From assembly GCF_964199755.1 (NCBI RefSeq), contig NC_133896.1, positions 83,109,815-83,173,814 of the forward strand: a DNA stretch of 64,000 nt, written 5' to 3'. The notes beneath the pieces are model-generated. The model saw nothing but the letters and a program-made list of their open reading frames with translations, searched no databases and was not told where the DNA came from. The translations under genes and the position numbers were made by a program. Shown here piece after piece: positions 33,621-45,828 of the stretch (position 1 is the first letter of the stretch; each line of letters opens with the position of its first letter). This DNA is from Larus michahellis (lineage: Eukaryota > Chordata > Aves > Charadriiformes > Laridae).

Positions 33621-36600
33621 AACCTTCTAAATCCATCCTGAGCTCCCCAGCCAGACCAGACGATATTCTTGAACTTGCCCTGTGACCTTTTCCTGCTATA
33701 ATGCCTTTCGGGTCACCATTGCACCCTGCTGGTTCCCTCAGTCCTCAGCAGCTGTGTGGCGTAATCTTCATTGCACCTCAGTTCCTCAGCATTTTAGTTC
33801 TGGGGACTGTCTTCCCACCCAACCCGTGTAGGCAAGCCCTAGCTGTTGGCCTGCCCTCCCCTATCACTGAAAAAGCTTGTGTTAAGAGTTTCAGTTTCCC
33901 GACTCCTGGTTATATGAGTCTGTACAAGATTATTTGCTTACCTACTTCATACAAGTGAGAGGCAGTTGTATTACAAGAGGAAACAACATGAGGCCTACCG
34001 TTGAGAGACAAAGTTTGTTTCACACTCAACAACACACTGCAGGTGGCTTTGGGAAGATGTAGAATATGATATCATCTCTGACAACTGTTTGAGCAAAACT
34101 TACCTACTCCCATTAACACGTTGCTGCTGCATATATTATTTTGTTGTGGGAAAATTTTAGTTGCGGTACAGACAATAGCTTTAGATACTGAAACACAATA
34201 GTTAATTTATCCATCAGAGAGACTGCATATTGCTATATTTGTACAACGGTACATCCTCAACTTCTCTCTGGGATTATTCTTCCAGCTGGCATTTGCTGTC
34301 CGTGTGTGCAAAATGGGGAAAATGACGAGTGGTTTTCTTCATTGCTTAATCTTTCTACAGAGACTGGCACAAGTGGACAAAATAGTATCAGTGAAATAGC
34401 TCTGTGATGCAGACTTTCATCCTCTGAGAAACTAGGAGAGATATCTTCTAGACTGAAAATTTTCTCGAGTTAGAAAGTTCACTACAGCTGCGGAGTGTAG
34501 GCTCAGGCTCTGGTTTCAGCTTTCCTCTTATTCTGGTACTAACTTGCATTGATTCTCTGCAGTATTTTCTCCATGAAGGAGCAAGGGGTCTCTCCTATAC
34601 CTCATTCCCCATTGAAGAGTGGCTAAAATGCAAAGGACAGTTCCTCATTTAAACGAGTTCTTTACTGAAATGTATTACTTTCCACAGGCACCTTCCCTGA
34701 GGCACCTGGGGGAACCTATTCGGATTCCTGTTTAAAAATATGATAATTGACAATATTCCTCTTTTTGCTCCTTCTTTCAGTTTCTACAGCCCTCAACTGT
34801 AGAAGAAAGAGTGGGAAAGGCAAAGGGTTAATATTCAAGGTACACATGTGCAAAAACAGCAACTGCTGCTGCTTTTAGTTTCCCCAGTCAATCTCTCTGC
34901 TGTGCTCCCAGTCTGACTGGTTGGAGAAGATATTTTAATGGTTCAGAGATCAGGCCTCAGACTGTATAATCTTCCTCACTGATCCAGAAGCCCCTCCCCC
35001 TGTTTAGTTAAGGAACAACAGTCATTTATTGTCACTTTTGTCCTGTGAAAAACAAACCTCTCCTGCTATAAGTCTTGTACTGTGTGCACATCCACAAAGA
35101 AAACACTGCCTGTTTAAATGCCTCTGTCCTTCTCTCTGATTTTTCCTTAAGCAAGTATGATTAGGCACACTGAAAGGCAGTAGACTGGCAGTCTTACTAA
35201 CAAGAACGTCCTCTTCATCTCCAAGACAGCTATAGCACATAGAGCAACCATCCAAACCACACAGCAGCGGCTCAGGAGCCTCAAGACTTGCTTCTGGGAC
35301 TAAGCAGCACTTCAGCCACAAACCATTCAGTCTTTGTCCTATGTACTGAGACTGTTAACAAGGGTGCTAATTTTGCAGTTCAGCTTCCGGAAGGTAAGCA
35401 TACTCCAAGTAACTGCTGCTGGACCAGAAAAAGCCAGCTTCAGATGAAAGGATCCCCTTCTTAAATGTCATTGTGGTATTGACTTTTTCTGCAGTAATTT
35501 GGAGGTCTCTGACTTACTTTCACATCTTAATGTAAGATTTAAAAATGTGGCTTATAGCTGATAGGACTGTGACTGATCTTTTGGTCAGCCTAAGCCCACA
35601 GAGGTTGAAAGGCTCAGTATCTGTTCTTTTGTTTCTGCAAGCCTGCCATTCATCCCAAAATGAGGTAAGAATCAGAACAAATAATCTAGAAGTGAAATTA
35701 AAATTCCCATCATTATCCCAAGTCTCTGTTCTGCCCCATGAGCTTTACCTCTCAAGATGGCAGGTCTTCTGACTTGAGAACAATTCATTTGCCTATTTAA
35801 TATTTAGATTTGTCTTGAAAATGGTAGTTCTACTGTGATTTTCAGTTCATCCCCACAGTTTTTGTTATTTAAAATTTCACAAGAGACAAAGGCTAAGAGG
35901 GGGTAGCATTATATGAAAAGAAATAAAGAAAAAAAAAAAGAGCTTCTCCTTACAAAAATGAAATGACTGAAGGATTATGAATCAATCTTCTTCAGCCAGT
36001 TGAAGGTCCAGTAATTTGCTAGCACTTTCTCTATTCAGGGTTAGGCATATTTAATAGTAAGTCTTTTTCCTACAAGTTCCTGCCAAATTAGATCTTACCA
36101 TTCCCAACTCTTTTCTTAAATCTAAAGGGAAATTTCATTTGCACAGTTTCATGCAGTCACTGGCCTAGTCAGCCCACTGTTCTCAAACCAGATGCTCAGG
36201 AAAGATCCTGAAGGTTGATTAGATGCCGTAAGTATGGTTTTCCCCTTTGGTTTCTTCGGCAGATTTTACAGGCCCAGAAGATCCTTATAGTTAATATAAT
36301 ACAAGGTCATAAGAACTTCTGTAAAGCAATTCAAGTACTAAAATCCTCTCTCTCTATACTGATGTCAGAGGTAATAAAGGGTAACCTAGCTCCTGATTTT
36401 CATGTCTTGGTCAAATGTCAGAAGTTATATGCCATACATTGCAGCTGAATTCTGTTGTCTTCCACTTCTTCAAAGACATAACTTCCCTGAGCAGGAACTC
36501 TTTGAGCTCCCCAAATCAGCACTTATCTGCAGCATAACTCGGTAGCTTGGCCACAGCTTCTCCCAGAACTCCAAGACCGACAGATGAACTGTTAGACTGC

Positions 36601-38127
36601 AAGTGAGGTGCAGCACATATCACACACATTCAGTTCCACTCTGTCTAGTTCCCAAGTGATTTTATCCTGAGCAACCAACGTCCTGAGCACAATATGTCCG
36701 CATATTCCTCTGTTACTTTCACCTTTCCTCTTTCAATTTCTCATGTTCTTTTCGTTAAATATATAAATCTTCCTTTTAAGTTCCTGGTCTTTGCCACTGC
36801 ATTTTGACACTGTTCACGTTTTCCAGTGAGAACCCAATAGCTCCTCTTGGCAAAACCTAGAAGCTGGTGAACAGAGCTATAGTGACCTAGACACCCAGTC
36901 TCAGTATAGAATAAATTGCAGGGCTTCGCACAGAAAGAAGCAGACGAGCCAGCTATCTCCTGGAAAGGACACCCAGAGAGACCTTAGAAGAACTAGAAAG
37001 AATGTATCAACAAGAGCTGAAAAAATGTTACATAAAAATGCAGGTAAGAACTATTCCGTTTAAAAATATAATTTTTACATCTGTAATTCACCCTCTAACA
37101 CATTACTGTGTCCTAATTATAGTAGTCAAAAATCAAAAATAAACCAAGAAATGTTGAAACAAAACATGCTGCTGTCTGACAGTGTCACTGGAAATGGATT
37201 CTAGCACATTTATTATGCAGAAGCGAGGCATCTGCTAAGCTATTGGAATTACATGCACAAACACATGGTATTTGCTGCACAGGTTTTCATAGAGTAATGA
37301 AGCAGTATTAAATAGCAATGCCACTAACAATCAGCCTCCTAATCACATACAGACATGTACAGCAGGAGGCAGCATCTGGGAGACAGGTTAAAGGCTCAGA
37401 ATTTAGGAGTCGGGGTTACCTAAGAAATGACTGTGCCACCTCAAACCAAGGGCCCATGAGCCTAGTACTATGCCTCAGACAGCTGGCAGTGAGAGCGCCT
37501 AGGGGAATGAAAGACTATAACAACAGAAAATGGTACTTCCCTTAACGCTCTCCCCAGCCTCTAGTAGCCTCCAGTTCCAGGATTTGCTTAGCCAAATATA
37601 ACGTTTTCTTTCATACGCGTCAAAGGATTTTGCACAATTGCTTTTGAATGCCTGCAAAACTTTAGCAACATAATGCTCTGTGATAAATTCTTCAGCATTC
37701 GTATAACCTGGGTGAATAAATACTTCATTTTGTTTGTTTTGAAGATAGATTGACATCTTCAAACCAGCTACTCAGTTGGCAGTGAAATGAGTGGTGGTAG
37801 CAAGAGATGAGTTTCATGAGTCATGAGAATACTCAATCCCTTAAAAACAAGACTGAGTTTGTATTTGTGTGGATGAAAAAGGAGAACAAGAGACAGCCCA
37901 AACCATTTAAAGTTTGGATGTTGATCTGGAATGGGACATGATTTGGGGTGCGAGCAATTCAGAGAAGGGACTTGATTCTCACTCTGCTAGATACCAGATA
38001 ATTCCTAGTATCGGCAAACTCTTGACAAACTTTGACTCTTGTTGCTCAGTCATCAGAAAATTTCTAACCTTTCTTTGTCTAGTCCTGCAAACACCTTCTC
38101 TGGTTATTTTTTTAAAGAAGACAAAGA
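33621..38127. other. Intergenic between STYK1 and SYCE3
   Basis: No gene was recognised. Two stretches look mildly exon-like: plus 36922-37043 (bounded by AG and GTAAGA) and a minus-strand open stretch 37502-37756. Neither could be identified. Confidence 0.45.
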
Positions 38128-38436
38128 TCATAGAATCACAGAACAGTTTGTGTTGGAAGGGACCTTCAAAGACCATCTGGTTCCAACCCCCCTGCCATGG
38201 GCAGGGACACCTCCCACTAGACCAGGCTGCTCAAAGCCCCATCCAGCCTGGCCTTGAACACTTCCAGGGACGGGGCATCCACAACTTCCCTGGGCAACCT
38301 GTTCCAGTGCCTCACCACCCTCACAGTAAAGAATTTCTTCCTCATATCTGATCTAAACCTACCCTTTGTCAGCGTAAAACAGCTGCCCCTTGTCCTGTCA
38401 CTACAGGCCCTGCTCTGAAGTCTCTCCCCATCATGC
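38128..38436 (-). repeat. Truncated CR1, 3' end
   Basis: The plus strand begins with the reversed CR1 tail (TCATAGAATCACAGAA), then TTGGAAGGGACC and the reversed C-terminus of ORF2 ([20 protein letters not shown] on the minus strand). It stops where the CpG-rich block begins. Confidence 0.92.
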
Positions 38437-38549
38437 AGACTGGGGGAGATGAACCCCCACCGAGAAGAAGCGGAACCCCCACCCAACTTTGAAACTTTGG
38501 GCTCAAGACGTAACTTTTGGATTACTTTCAGGACAATTCCCAAAACGAC

Positions 38550-39420
38550 AGGCCACCTTCTGCCGGCCATGACTCGGGGCGGGTGGAGGAGGAGGGTGAG
38601 GGGAGGCCCCGCACCGGCTCCGGGGGAGGCCGGGGGACAGCCGGAGGGACGGTAAGGAGGGGGGAGGGGGTTACCTCCTGTCGTCCAGCCTCCGGGGAAG
38701 GGCAACTACGGCACCGCCGCAGGCAGGCGACCAGAGGCCGCGGGGGTGGCCAGGTCTGCTGAGGGGCCCGCTGTGCCGCGGCCCAGGACCGGCTGCGGGT
38801 GCACTGGAAAGAGGTGGGGTGGCGGGACAGGGAACCCTGCCACAGACCGGGCCCGGAGCCGCCTCCCGCCTCCCTGTCTCGGTGCGGGGGGCAAACCCGT
38901 GTGCCTTCCCCCTTCCCGTCCTTCGGCTGCCTAACTCCTCACCCAAGTCCTTGTTTTCGTGAAACACAGAATTAATCGAGTCCGTGAGCTCGGGGGCAGA
39001 GCGGGCAAGAGAGGACGGGGAGGACAGAATGGCGGGGTTTTTTTGGTGTCCCGTTCCCGCCCGCTCCTGTCCCCGTCCCGGGAGGCGGGAGAGCGCGTGC
39101 CCCTGGAATTCGGGGGCGGCGCGGTTGGCGGCGGCGGCGGCGGGGAAAGGGGAGGGTGAGGCGGGGAAGGGCGGACAGGCCGGAGGGCGGCAGAGGGGCT
39201 ATCCACCTCGGCTGGGAGAGAGGCAGGGAGGCCGGGGGCGGCGGGGCGACGGCTGGTCACGGGTGGGCAACGGCCGCCCTCTGAGGGCCGCGCCTCACAC
39301 CGCCTTCGGGCTCGGCCCGGCGGCCCCCCTGCGGCCTGTGGGTCCTGGTGGGAAGTGAGAGGGTGCCCGTTATGTGGTACGACGAACGGTGGGGGCTTTT
39401 TAAGGTCTCCGGGGTAGAAG
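38550..39420. promoter_or_regulatory. CpG island, likely SYCE3 promoter
   Basis: A block of about 870 bp with very high G+C and many CpG sites, unlike the AT-rich surroundings, including a (GGC)n run near 39127-39144. It lies about 1 kb upstream of the first SYCE3 coding exon, which starts right at an acceptor. The transcription start and an untranslated first exon are therefore expected here; the exact donor is not clear. Reading frames in it are byproducts of the base composition. Confidence 0.8.
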
Positions 39421-40411
39421 GTTTGCCGGTACGGGGCTACCGAGTGAAATTGGTTTTGTGAAGAGACCCTTGAACACCCAGCGTCTTGACAGGGCTTGGC
39501 ATTGCTCTAAGGCGCTTTAAAGCCGTTATAAACCCATGCCTTCCTTCCATGTCTGTTGGCAATAAAAAAAAATTTAAAAAAAAAAAAAAAAACAAACAGA
39601 AAATGGCTATGGACCAGTTGAGTTTGAGAAATTGTATATAAAATAAGAAACTGGACAAAAAACTACGCCTGCTGCATGACGTGTATAGTCAGTACAGTGA
39701 AGCTCTTCCGTCTCCTCCGCCATAGTTTTGTCCCATTCGTTGGTGGTTTTCAGAAAATTCAGAAAAGGACATTAAAGGCAAGGCTGTGTGTCACATTTTT
39801 GGTTAATACCAAGGTTCTGAAACTTTTAATTGCATAAACTTGTCCTCTAAATCTATAATGTTGACCCAAGTGATTTTACTTCCTGAAATTTGACTAACTA
39901 CAACTTAAGCAGAGGTTAGTAAATCATAAGCACTTAGCTGCTTATATGGTGACAGAACTTAGTGTTTGTAGTTACCTGGCTGTAGCATGCAAGTGTGAAA
40001 CACTGGATACAAATGAGGATTTTACAGCTAAATTTGAAAATTAGGAATTGCCGTACCTCAGAGTATCTGGAAGACAACTGTAATAGGATAATAGATAAAA
40101 TTTTCTAATGAAGTGTTCGAAACAGTGATCTTTTGTTATTACTGATACCAAAATTTTCATTTGGCGCAAACACAGCGTATTTGAGTGTAATTCTTCCTAC
40201 TTAATTTCAAAATGGATTGAAAATAGTATGCAGCATACAGGTGATGACCAGTAACTTCAACATCAGATTCTTAATGAATTCACATGTAAATTGAATATTT
40301 ATATACATACTGGGTTTTTTTAAAATTTATTGCAATGTTACATTCTCTCAACTGTGAAAATCAGTTCATTTCAAAATAAAATAAAGTATGAAATTCCTGT
40401 TTTCCTTGTAG

Positions 40412-40520
40412 ATGGCTGAATCAGAACCTCAGGAAGGAAACTATGATAACATGGTTAAAATGGTGGAGGACCTGAATAGGGACTTAGAAAATCTCCTGGA
40501 GGAAATGGAAAAACTAACAG
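40412..40520 (+). CDS. SYCE3: SYCE3 first coding exon
   Basis: 36 codons plus one base. The donor is ACAG followed by GTACAG. It encodes the N-terminal helix ending LLEEMEKLT. Confidence 0.93.
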
Positions 40521-41756
40521 GTACAGGTCTTTATTAAGAATGATACAAATTTGTCTACTAGAGTGAAGACATTGAAGATTTATTATTTGTATTTATTGTT
40601 GTAAACTTCTGTGTGATAGAAATGGAAGTGGAAACAATCACCACCAACTAATGAATGCCCTAATTGGGAGAAAGCGTGCAAATAATCTAGAAGTTTCAGA
40701 TGGCTCAGAATTGAAAATTAATAGGTGATGAATGCTTAGTTCATAATGGTGGTTGAAAACAGAAATAATGCTAAAGTATTTAATTTACAATTACTAAAAC
40801 ATACATAAAATAAGATTTAATTCTGAAAAAACAGTGGGACACATAGTACCTCGGAGGTCAGTGCATGATGTGTTTAATTCCTCAGTTAGAACAAAGATTT
40901 CTCTGCAAATTCAAACTTAGTCCTCTGTGTATGGAGAGGATTGCATATTCCTCTCCATGTTCTGCAACAAATCTGTTAGAAACTGTGTGCAACTAACAAG
41001 AATAGATGGAAACTGTTACTTAAACTATTGTAATTAAACACAATTTATGAGTGCCATTGAGAAAACTACAGTCAATATATGGTAAAAGGGAAAGTATGAA
41101 ATAAGTGCTAAAACTACTTGCTCTGCTTTATCAGATCCTTGTTATTTTAAAATCAATTTCATTATTTAGGTTGTTCTGAAAACCTTTCATTTCTATGCTG
41201 CAGCCTGCTTGATCTCACTCTTCCTCACCTAACACAAGCCTCCTAACTGTAACTGGTCTGGAGAGAGGATTCTTTGGTTCATTTATTTTAAAACAGTCTG
41301 TTGAACGTTTCTTTTTGATTACCTATTTTGTTGTCGTTTTTAGGTAAAAGTGTCTCCCTTTTGTAATTTACGTCAGTGTACTTCCATTCTGAAATATTTT
41401 GAGACATAAAGAAGTAATACTGAAAAGTCTTTTATTTAATCTTAAGTATTACTGCGGGCAGTTTCCACTTATAGCAGGCCTTCTGACATAGGACCTGTAC
41501 TGATAATAATTGATGTCCTTTATCCGTTTATTGAATCACCCATTGCTTTTATTTAGCCAAAATTCCTAGCTTTGTAGTATCTGTAGTGCAGGCAACCTGG
41601 ATGGCTTATGACATGGTAGTCATACGTACCAACCCAGACCTGGCCACCTCCATGAGGCGTTTGGAGGATGCGTTCCTGAGTTGCAAAGAAGAGGTGGAGA
41701 AGAAATGGCAAGATGTGCTGAGTGAATCTAAAGGTGAAGAGGAAAAAAAGGAATAA
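40412..41756 (+). CDS. SYCE3: SYCE3, synaptonemal complex central element protein 3
   Basis: Two coding exons, 40412-40520 and 41587-41756, join in phase 1 to 92 residues (human SYCE3 is 88). The protein is a small all-helical, highly charged chain. It includes NYDNMVKMVEDLNRDL near 10-25 and QATWMAYDMVVIRTNP near 38-53, both strongly conserved in SYCE3, and ends in a Glu/Lys-rich tail. SYCE3 acts in meiotic prophase nuclei as part of the synaptonemal complex central element with SYCE1, SYCE2, TEX12 and SYCP1. The ATG is the first codon after an acceptor (TTTTCCTTGTAG), so the 5'UTR is in an upstream exon. Confidence 0.94.
41587..41756 (+). CDS. SYCE3: SYCE3 last coding exon
   Basis: The acceptor is ATCTGTAG; the first two bases complete a Val codon. 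It encodes 55 further residues through MRRLEDAF and ends at TAA 41754-41756. An AATAAA overlaps the stop codon but is too early to be the likely poly(A) signal. Confidence 0.94.
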
Positions 41757-44404
41757 ACTGAATTCAGCCATGCTGGCAGGACTACATCCCTTGGAAAACC
41801 ACTCTGGTCTTTTTGTTTTCCAGCTGTGGAAGCTTCACAGACACTGTGGAAAATGGATTTGCTTTCATCTTACTAAGAACTACTTATGTGTATACACCTG
41901 TGGAAGTATTTTAATGAGATTACACACATACATATATATTTATATTATTGAAGGTAAAAGATAACAATGTGTCTATTTTTATTATGCTCATGAGTAATAT
42001 TTGTAGTGTGTGTGCATACAAAACTTATATTCTTTCTGTGTCTTCCTTCCTGGAAGATCATCAATATACGTGGAATTCTTTGACACCTGAACAAATGGGG
42101 GAGGGAGCAGGGGGGTGGTAGTACAGTGGACATCGCAGTGGTATTGCACCAGCAGATGCCTTTCAGGAAAAACTGAAGAATTACTTTTTTTCTAAATGAA
42201 AAACAGGTGGAATTCTAGATTTGCAGATAGACTGGGTTAGTTTGATATGGGATTACCAACTAGGTGTTCAGTTACAGAATTTGAGTATTCATGTAGGTCA
42301 TCTGTAGTTGTTTCACTTTGTTTCCTTGGATTTTTAACAAATTTTTTGTATTGGTTTTCCCAGAAAGATTGTTCTTCTCAATCCTCTGAAGGTAGCATGT
42401 CTCATTTAAGAAAACATTGTTTACCATTGTAGACTGCACTGTGTGTGGTGTAGTCTGTGGGGCTGCTGCAGAAACCAAACCAACCATGTTATAAAACATG
42501 CTTTTTCTCCATGTGTTCCTACTGTGCAATATTAAAAAAGAAAGAAAAGAAAAAAAATCTTTTCTTTTGTAGTCAAGATGTGATTAAGAGCACCATCTTG
42601 TGGCATGCGGTTGAGTATTTTATCTGAGATGAACGTCAATGCAAGTTTTGAGGAGAAGGATCTTCCCCTTTATTAAAATCAGTCTCTTTTAACTAGAAAG
42701 TAAGCACCATGTACCAAGTGAAAGCATCGCCTTTGAAGAGGGATTTGATGATTTAAATCACATCGAAATGATCTGTCAAAAGTTAGCTAAGTATTCTCTT
42801 GAGACTGGTTGATCTCGATTCAGACAGAATGTTTATCCCACTAAAGTGAAAAATATGTAAATAATGTCACTTTTTTTTTTTTTGCATTGCTACCAAGTGT
42901 TTCTAGAGGCACAAATGGTTAAGAACATAAATTTTGAATTCTACTCTTGATTTTTCAGTGCGTAGGTCTTCATTCCAGCCAAGGTAGGGCAAAATGGCAG
43001 AGCAACATGAGGAAACCTGCACTTTGATTAAGTGCAAGTTAATCTTCTCTGGAGGATTTTTAATGGCATGTTGTGACTTTGGTACCTATTGCCTTTGGTA
43101 CCACATTGCCTTCATTCTTTAAGTCTGTGTTAAAAACTACATTCTTTGAAGAGGCGTGGTCTTTAAAAGCTTCTTTAGGAATGTACTGAATTTTGTGATT
43201 TTGTGTGTCTTTTTAGCCGTAAAGTGCCGCCCTTTTTCTTACTCATGAAAGCTCTCACTCACGTGACCACAAACACCTAACGGCGATGAGCGGTAGGGAC
43301 AGAAGTTGGGAAGAGAAAACTGACGGTTGAGGCTGGGAGCACAGCATGTGCTCTGCCTGGGGAATCTTGCTGGCTGAGTAGACTGGGCCTGCTGCCTCTT
43401 TCCCTTCAAGATTTTCTTCCTAGCTGTGTGGTGGTAACCGGAGGAGAGTTCCGGATATGGACCAGCATAGGAACAGTGCATATTCCTTGAAAAACTATAC
43501 AGCAAAATGTTTATACTTTTTCTTTACTACTAAAATGTACTTATTTTAGGTTGGTTTTTTTTTTTATTATTTTTTTAATTTCTTTTTTTAATTTTTTTTT
43601 TTACATTGAGAATCAACTTATGGGGATTGTTGAGTTTTATTGCATGCGTCTCACCATCTACTACGTTTCAGCCCAGCTAGATGCTTTAGACTTTCAGTGG
43701 AAACCAGATAGTCCACATTGAAACTCCTTGATTTCCTGCCACGGGGGTGTGACATAAATTTTCAGTAAAAAGGCTGTGGAGCAACAGCTCCATCTAGTGC
43801 TCACATAGCTTAAAACAGTAACAGTAATCCGGATTGCTGGGTAGACATCTCTTAATCACCCATCACCAAAGATTTCTGTAATGAAAAGCGTCAGCAGCAG
43901 TTTAGCTTTGTGTTCACTCCCAGCGAACTCCACTTCCGTGATCTAAGCCTGTACAGCAGTTTTTCACAGGTGCTTCCTGTACTGTATTTAAGAAAAGCAT
44001 GCTTCTGCAAAAGGGCTACAGAAGCAAGAGAAGCTGTCGCTGGTGCAGTGCCCATCTGTATGCTCAAATACAGCAGTAAGGAATTCTGTTTTCTTAGGTA
44101 TTCATTCCTTAGCCTCTATTAAGTGACACTAAATAAGCAAGCCACAAATCAGTTGAAATGTTTGTTTCGGGGTTTTTTTGTTTTGTTTTATGCACACACC
44201 TGGACCAGTACTGAAATCTGTATTCACCCTGGTTCATTTTGCATGGATAGGCAGGCTCTTATTTCCACAGTTCTGTATCAGCCTTTAATCAAGAAATCTA
44301 TGAAGTATAGCAGAGAGGTTATGGACTCGATCCCTACTGATTAAGGGTAATAGATGCTCTGGTGTCTAACACCGCAATGCTTTTACTGTTCTTATCACAA
44401 CAAA
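41757..44404 (+). other. SYCE3 3'UTR and downstream spacer
   Basis: The start of this stretch should be SYCE3 3'UTR; ATTAAA at 42531-42536 is one possible poly(A) signal. The remainder has T-rich low-complexity DNA (43555-43602) and no recognised gene. Confidence 0.4.
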
Positions 44405-45828
44405 ATTTACTGATCTTACATAACCCCATTTTCAAAAAGGGAAAAAAGGATGACCTAGGGAACTACAGACCGGTCAGTCTCACCTCTGTGCCTGGCAAGA
44501 TCATGGAGCAGATCCTCCTGGAAACTCTGCTAAGGCACATGGAAAATAAGGAGGTGATTGGTGACAACCAACATGGCTTCACCAAAGGCAAATCGTGCCT
44601 GACAAATCTGGTGACCTTCTATGATGTTGCTACAGCATTGGTGGATAAGGGGAGAGCAACCGACGTCATCTACCTGGACTTAAGCAAAGCATTTGACACT
44701 GTCCCGCACGACATCCTGGTCTATAAGTTGGAAAAGCATGGATTTGATGGATGGACCACTCGATGGATAAGGAACTGGCTAGATGGCTGCACTCAAAGGG
44801 TTGCAGTCAGTGGCTCAATGTCCACATGGAAATCAGTGACAAGTGGCATTCCTCAGGGATCAGTACTGGGACCAGTGCTGTTTAACACCTTTGTCAGTGA
44901 CATGGACAGTGAGATTGAGTGCACCCTCAGCAAGTTTGCCGACGTCACCAAGCTGTGTGGTGCAGTCGACACGCTGGAGGGAAGGGATGCCATCCAGAGG
45001 GACCTGGACAGGCTTGAGAGGTGGGCCCGTGCGAACCTCGTGAAGTTTGACCAGGCCAGGTGCAAGGTCCTACACCTGGGTCATGGCAATCCCAGGCACA
45101 AATACAGGCTGGGCAGAGAATGGACTGAGAACAGCCCTGAGGAGAAGGACTTGGGGGTGCTGGTGGATGAGAAGCTCAACGTGAGCAGGCAATGCGGACT
45201 TGCAGCCCAGAAAGCCAACTGCATCGTGGGCTACATCAAAAGAAGCGTGGCCAGCAGGTCGAGGGAGGTGGTTCTGCCTCTCTACTGTGCTCTGGTGAGA
45301 CCCCACCTGGAGTACTGCGTCCAGCTCTGGAGTCCTCAGCACAAGAAGGACACAGACCTGTTGGAACAGGTCCAGAAAAGGGCCATGAAGATCATCAGAG
45401 GGCTGTAGCACCTCTGCTATGAGGACAGGCTGAGAGAGTTGGGGTTGTTCAGCCTGGGGAAGAGAAGGCTCCAAGGAGACCTTATAGCAGCCTTCCAGTG
45501 CCTAAAGGGGGCCTACAGGAAGGATGGGGAGGGACTCTTTTATCAGGGAGTGTAATGAGAGGACATGGGCTAAGGGTTTCAAACTGAAAGAGGGTAGATT
45601 TAGATTGGATATCAGGAAGAAATTCTTTACAGTAAGGGTAGTGATGCACTGAAACAGGTTGCCCAGGGAAGTTGTGGATGCCTCATCCCTGGAAGTGTTC
45701 AAGGCCAGGCTGGATGGGGCTTTGAGCAGCCTGGTCTAGTGGGAGGTGTCCCTGCCCAAGGCAGGGGCGTTGGAACCAGATGATCTTAAATGTCCCTTCC
45801 AACCCGAAACACTCTGTGATGCTGTGAT
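44405..45828 (+). repeat. Truncated CR1 with reverse-transcriptase region
   Basis: A 1.4 kb 5'-truncated CR1, open from about 44405 to a TAG at 45406, then continuing through the ORF2 C-terminus to a tail ending TGTGATGCTGTGAT. The RT text includes [26 protein letters not shown] and [11 protein letters not shown]. The motif C position reads FADVTK, so the second catalytic Asp is lost, and the TAG ends the frame early. Confidence 0.93.

Noticed and set aside
38217-38705. Minus-strand 162-codon open stretch
   Set aside because: It is the C-terminus of a CR1 ORF2 running on into CpG-island sequence, not a gene.
38931-39358. Long Pro/Gly/Arg-rich open stretches on both strands
   Set aside because: They follow from the extreme G+C of the CpG island.
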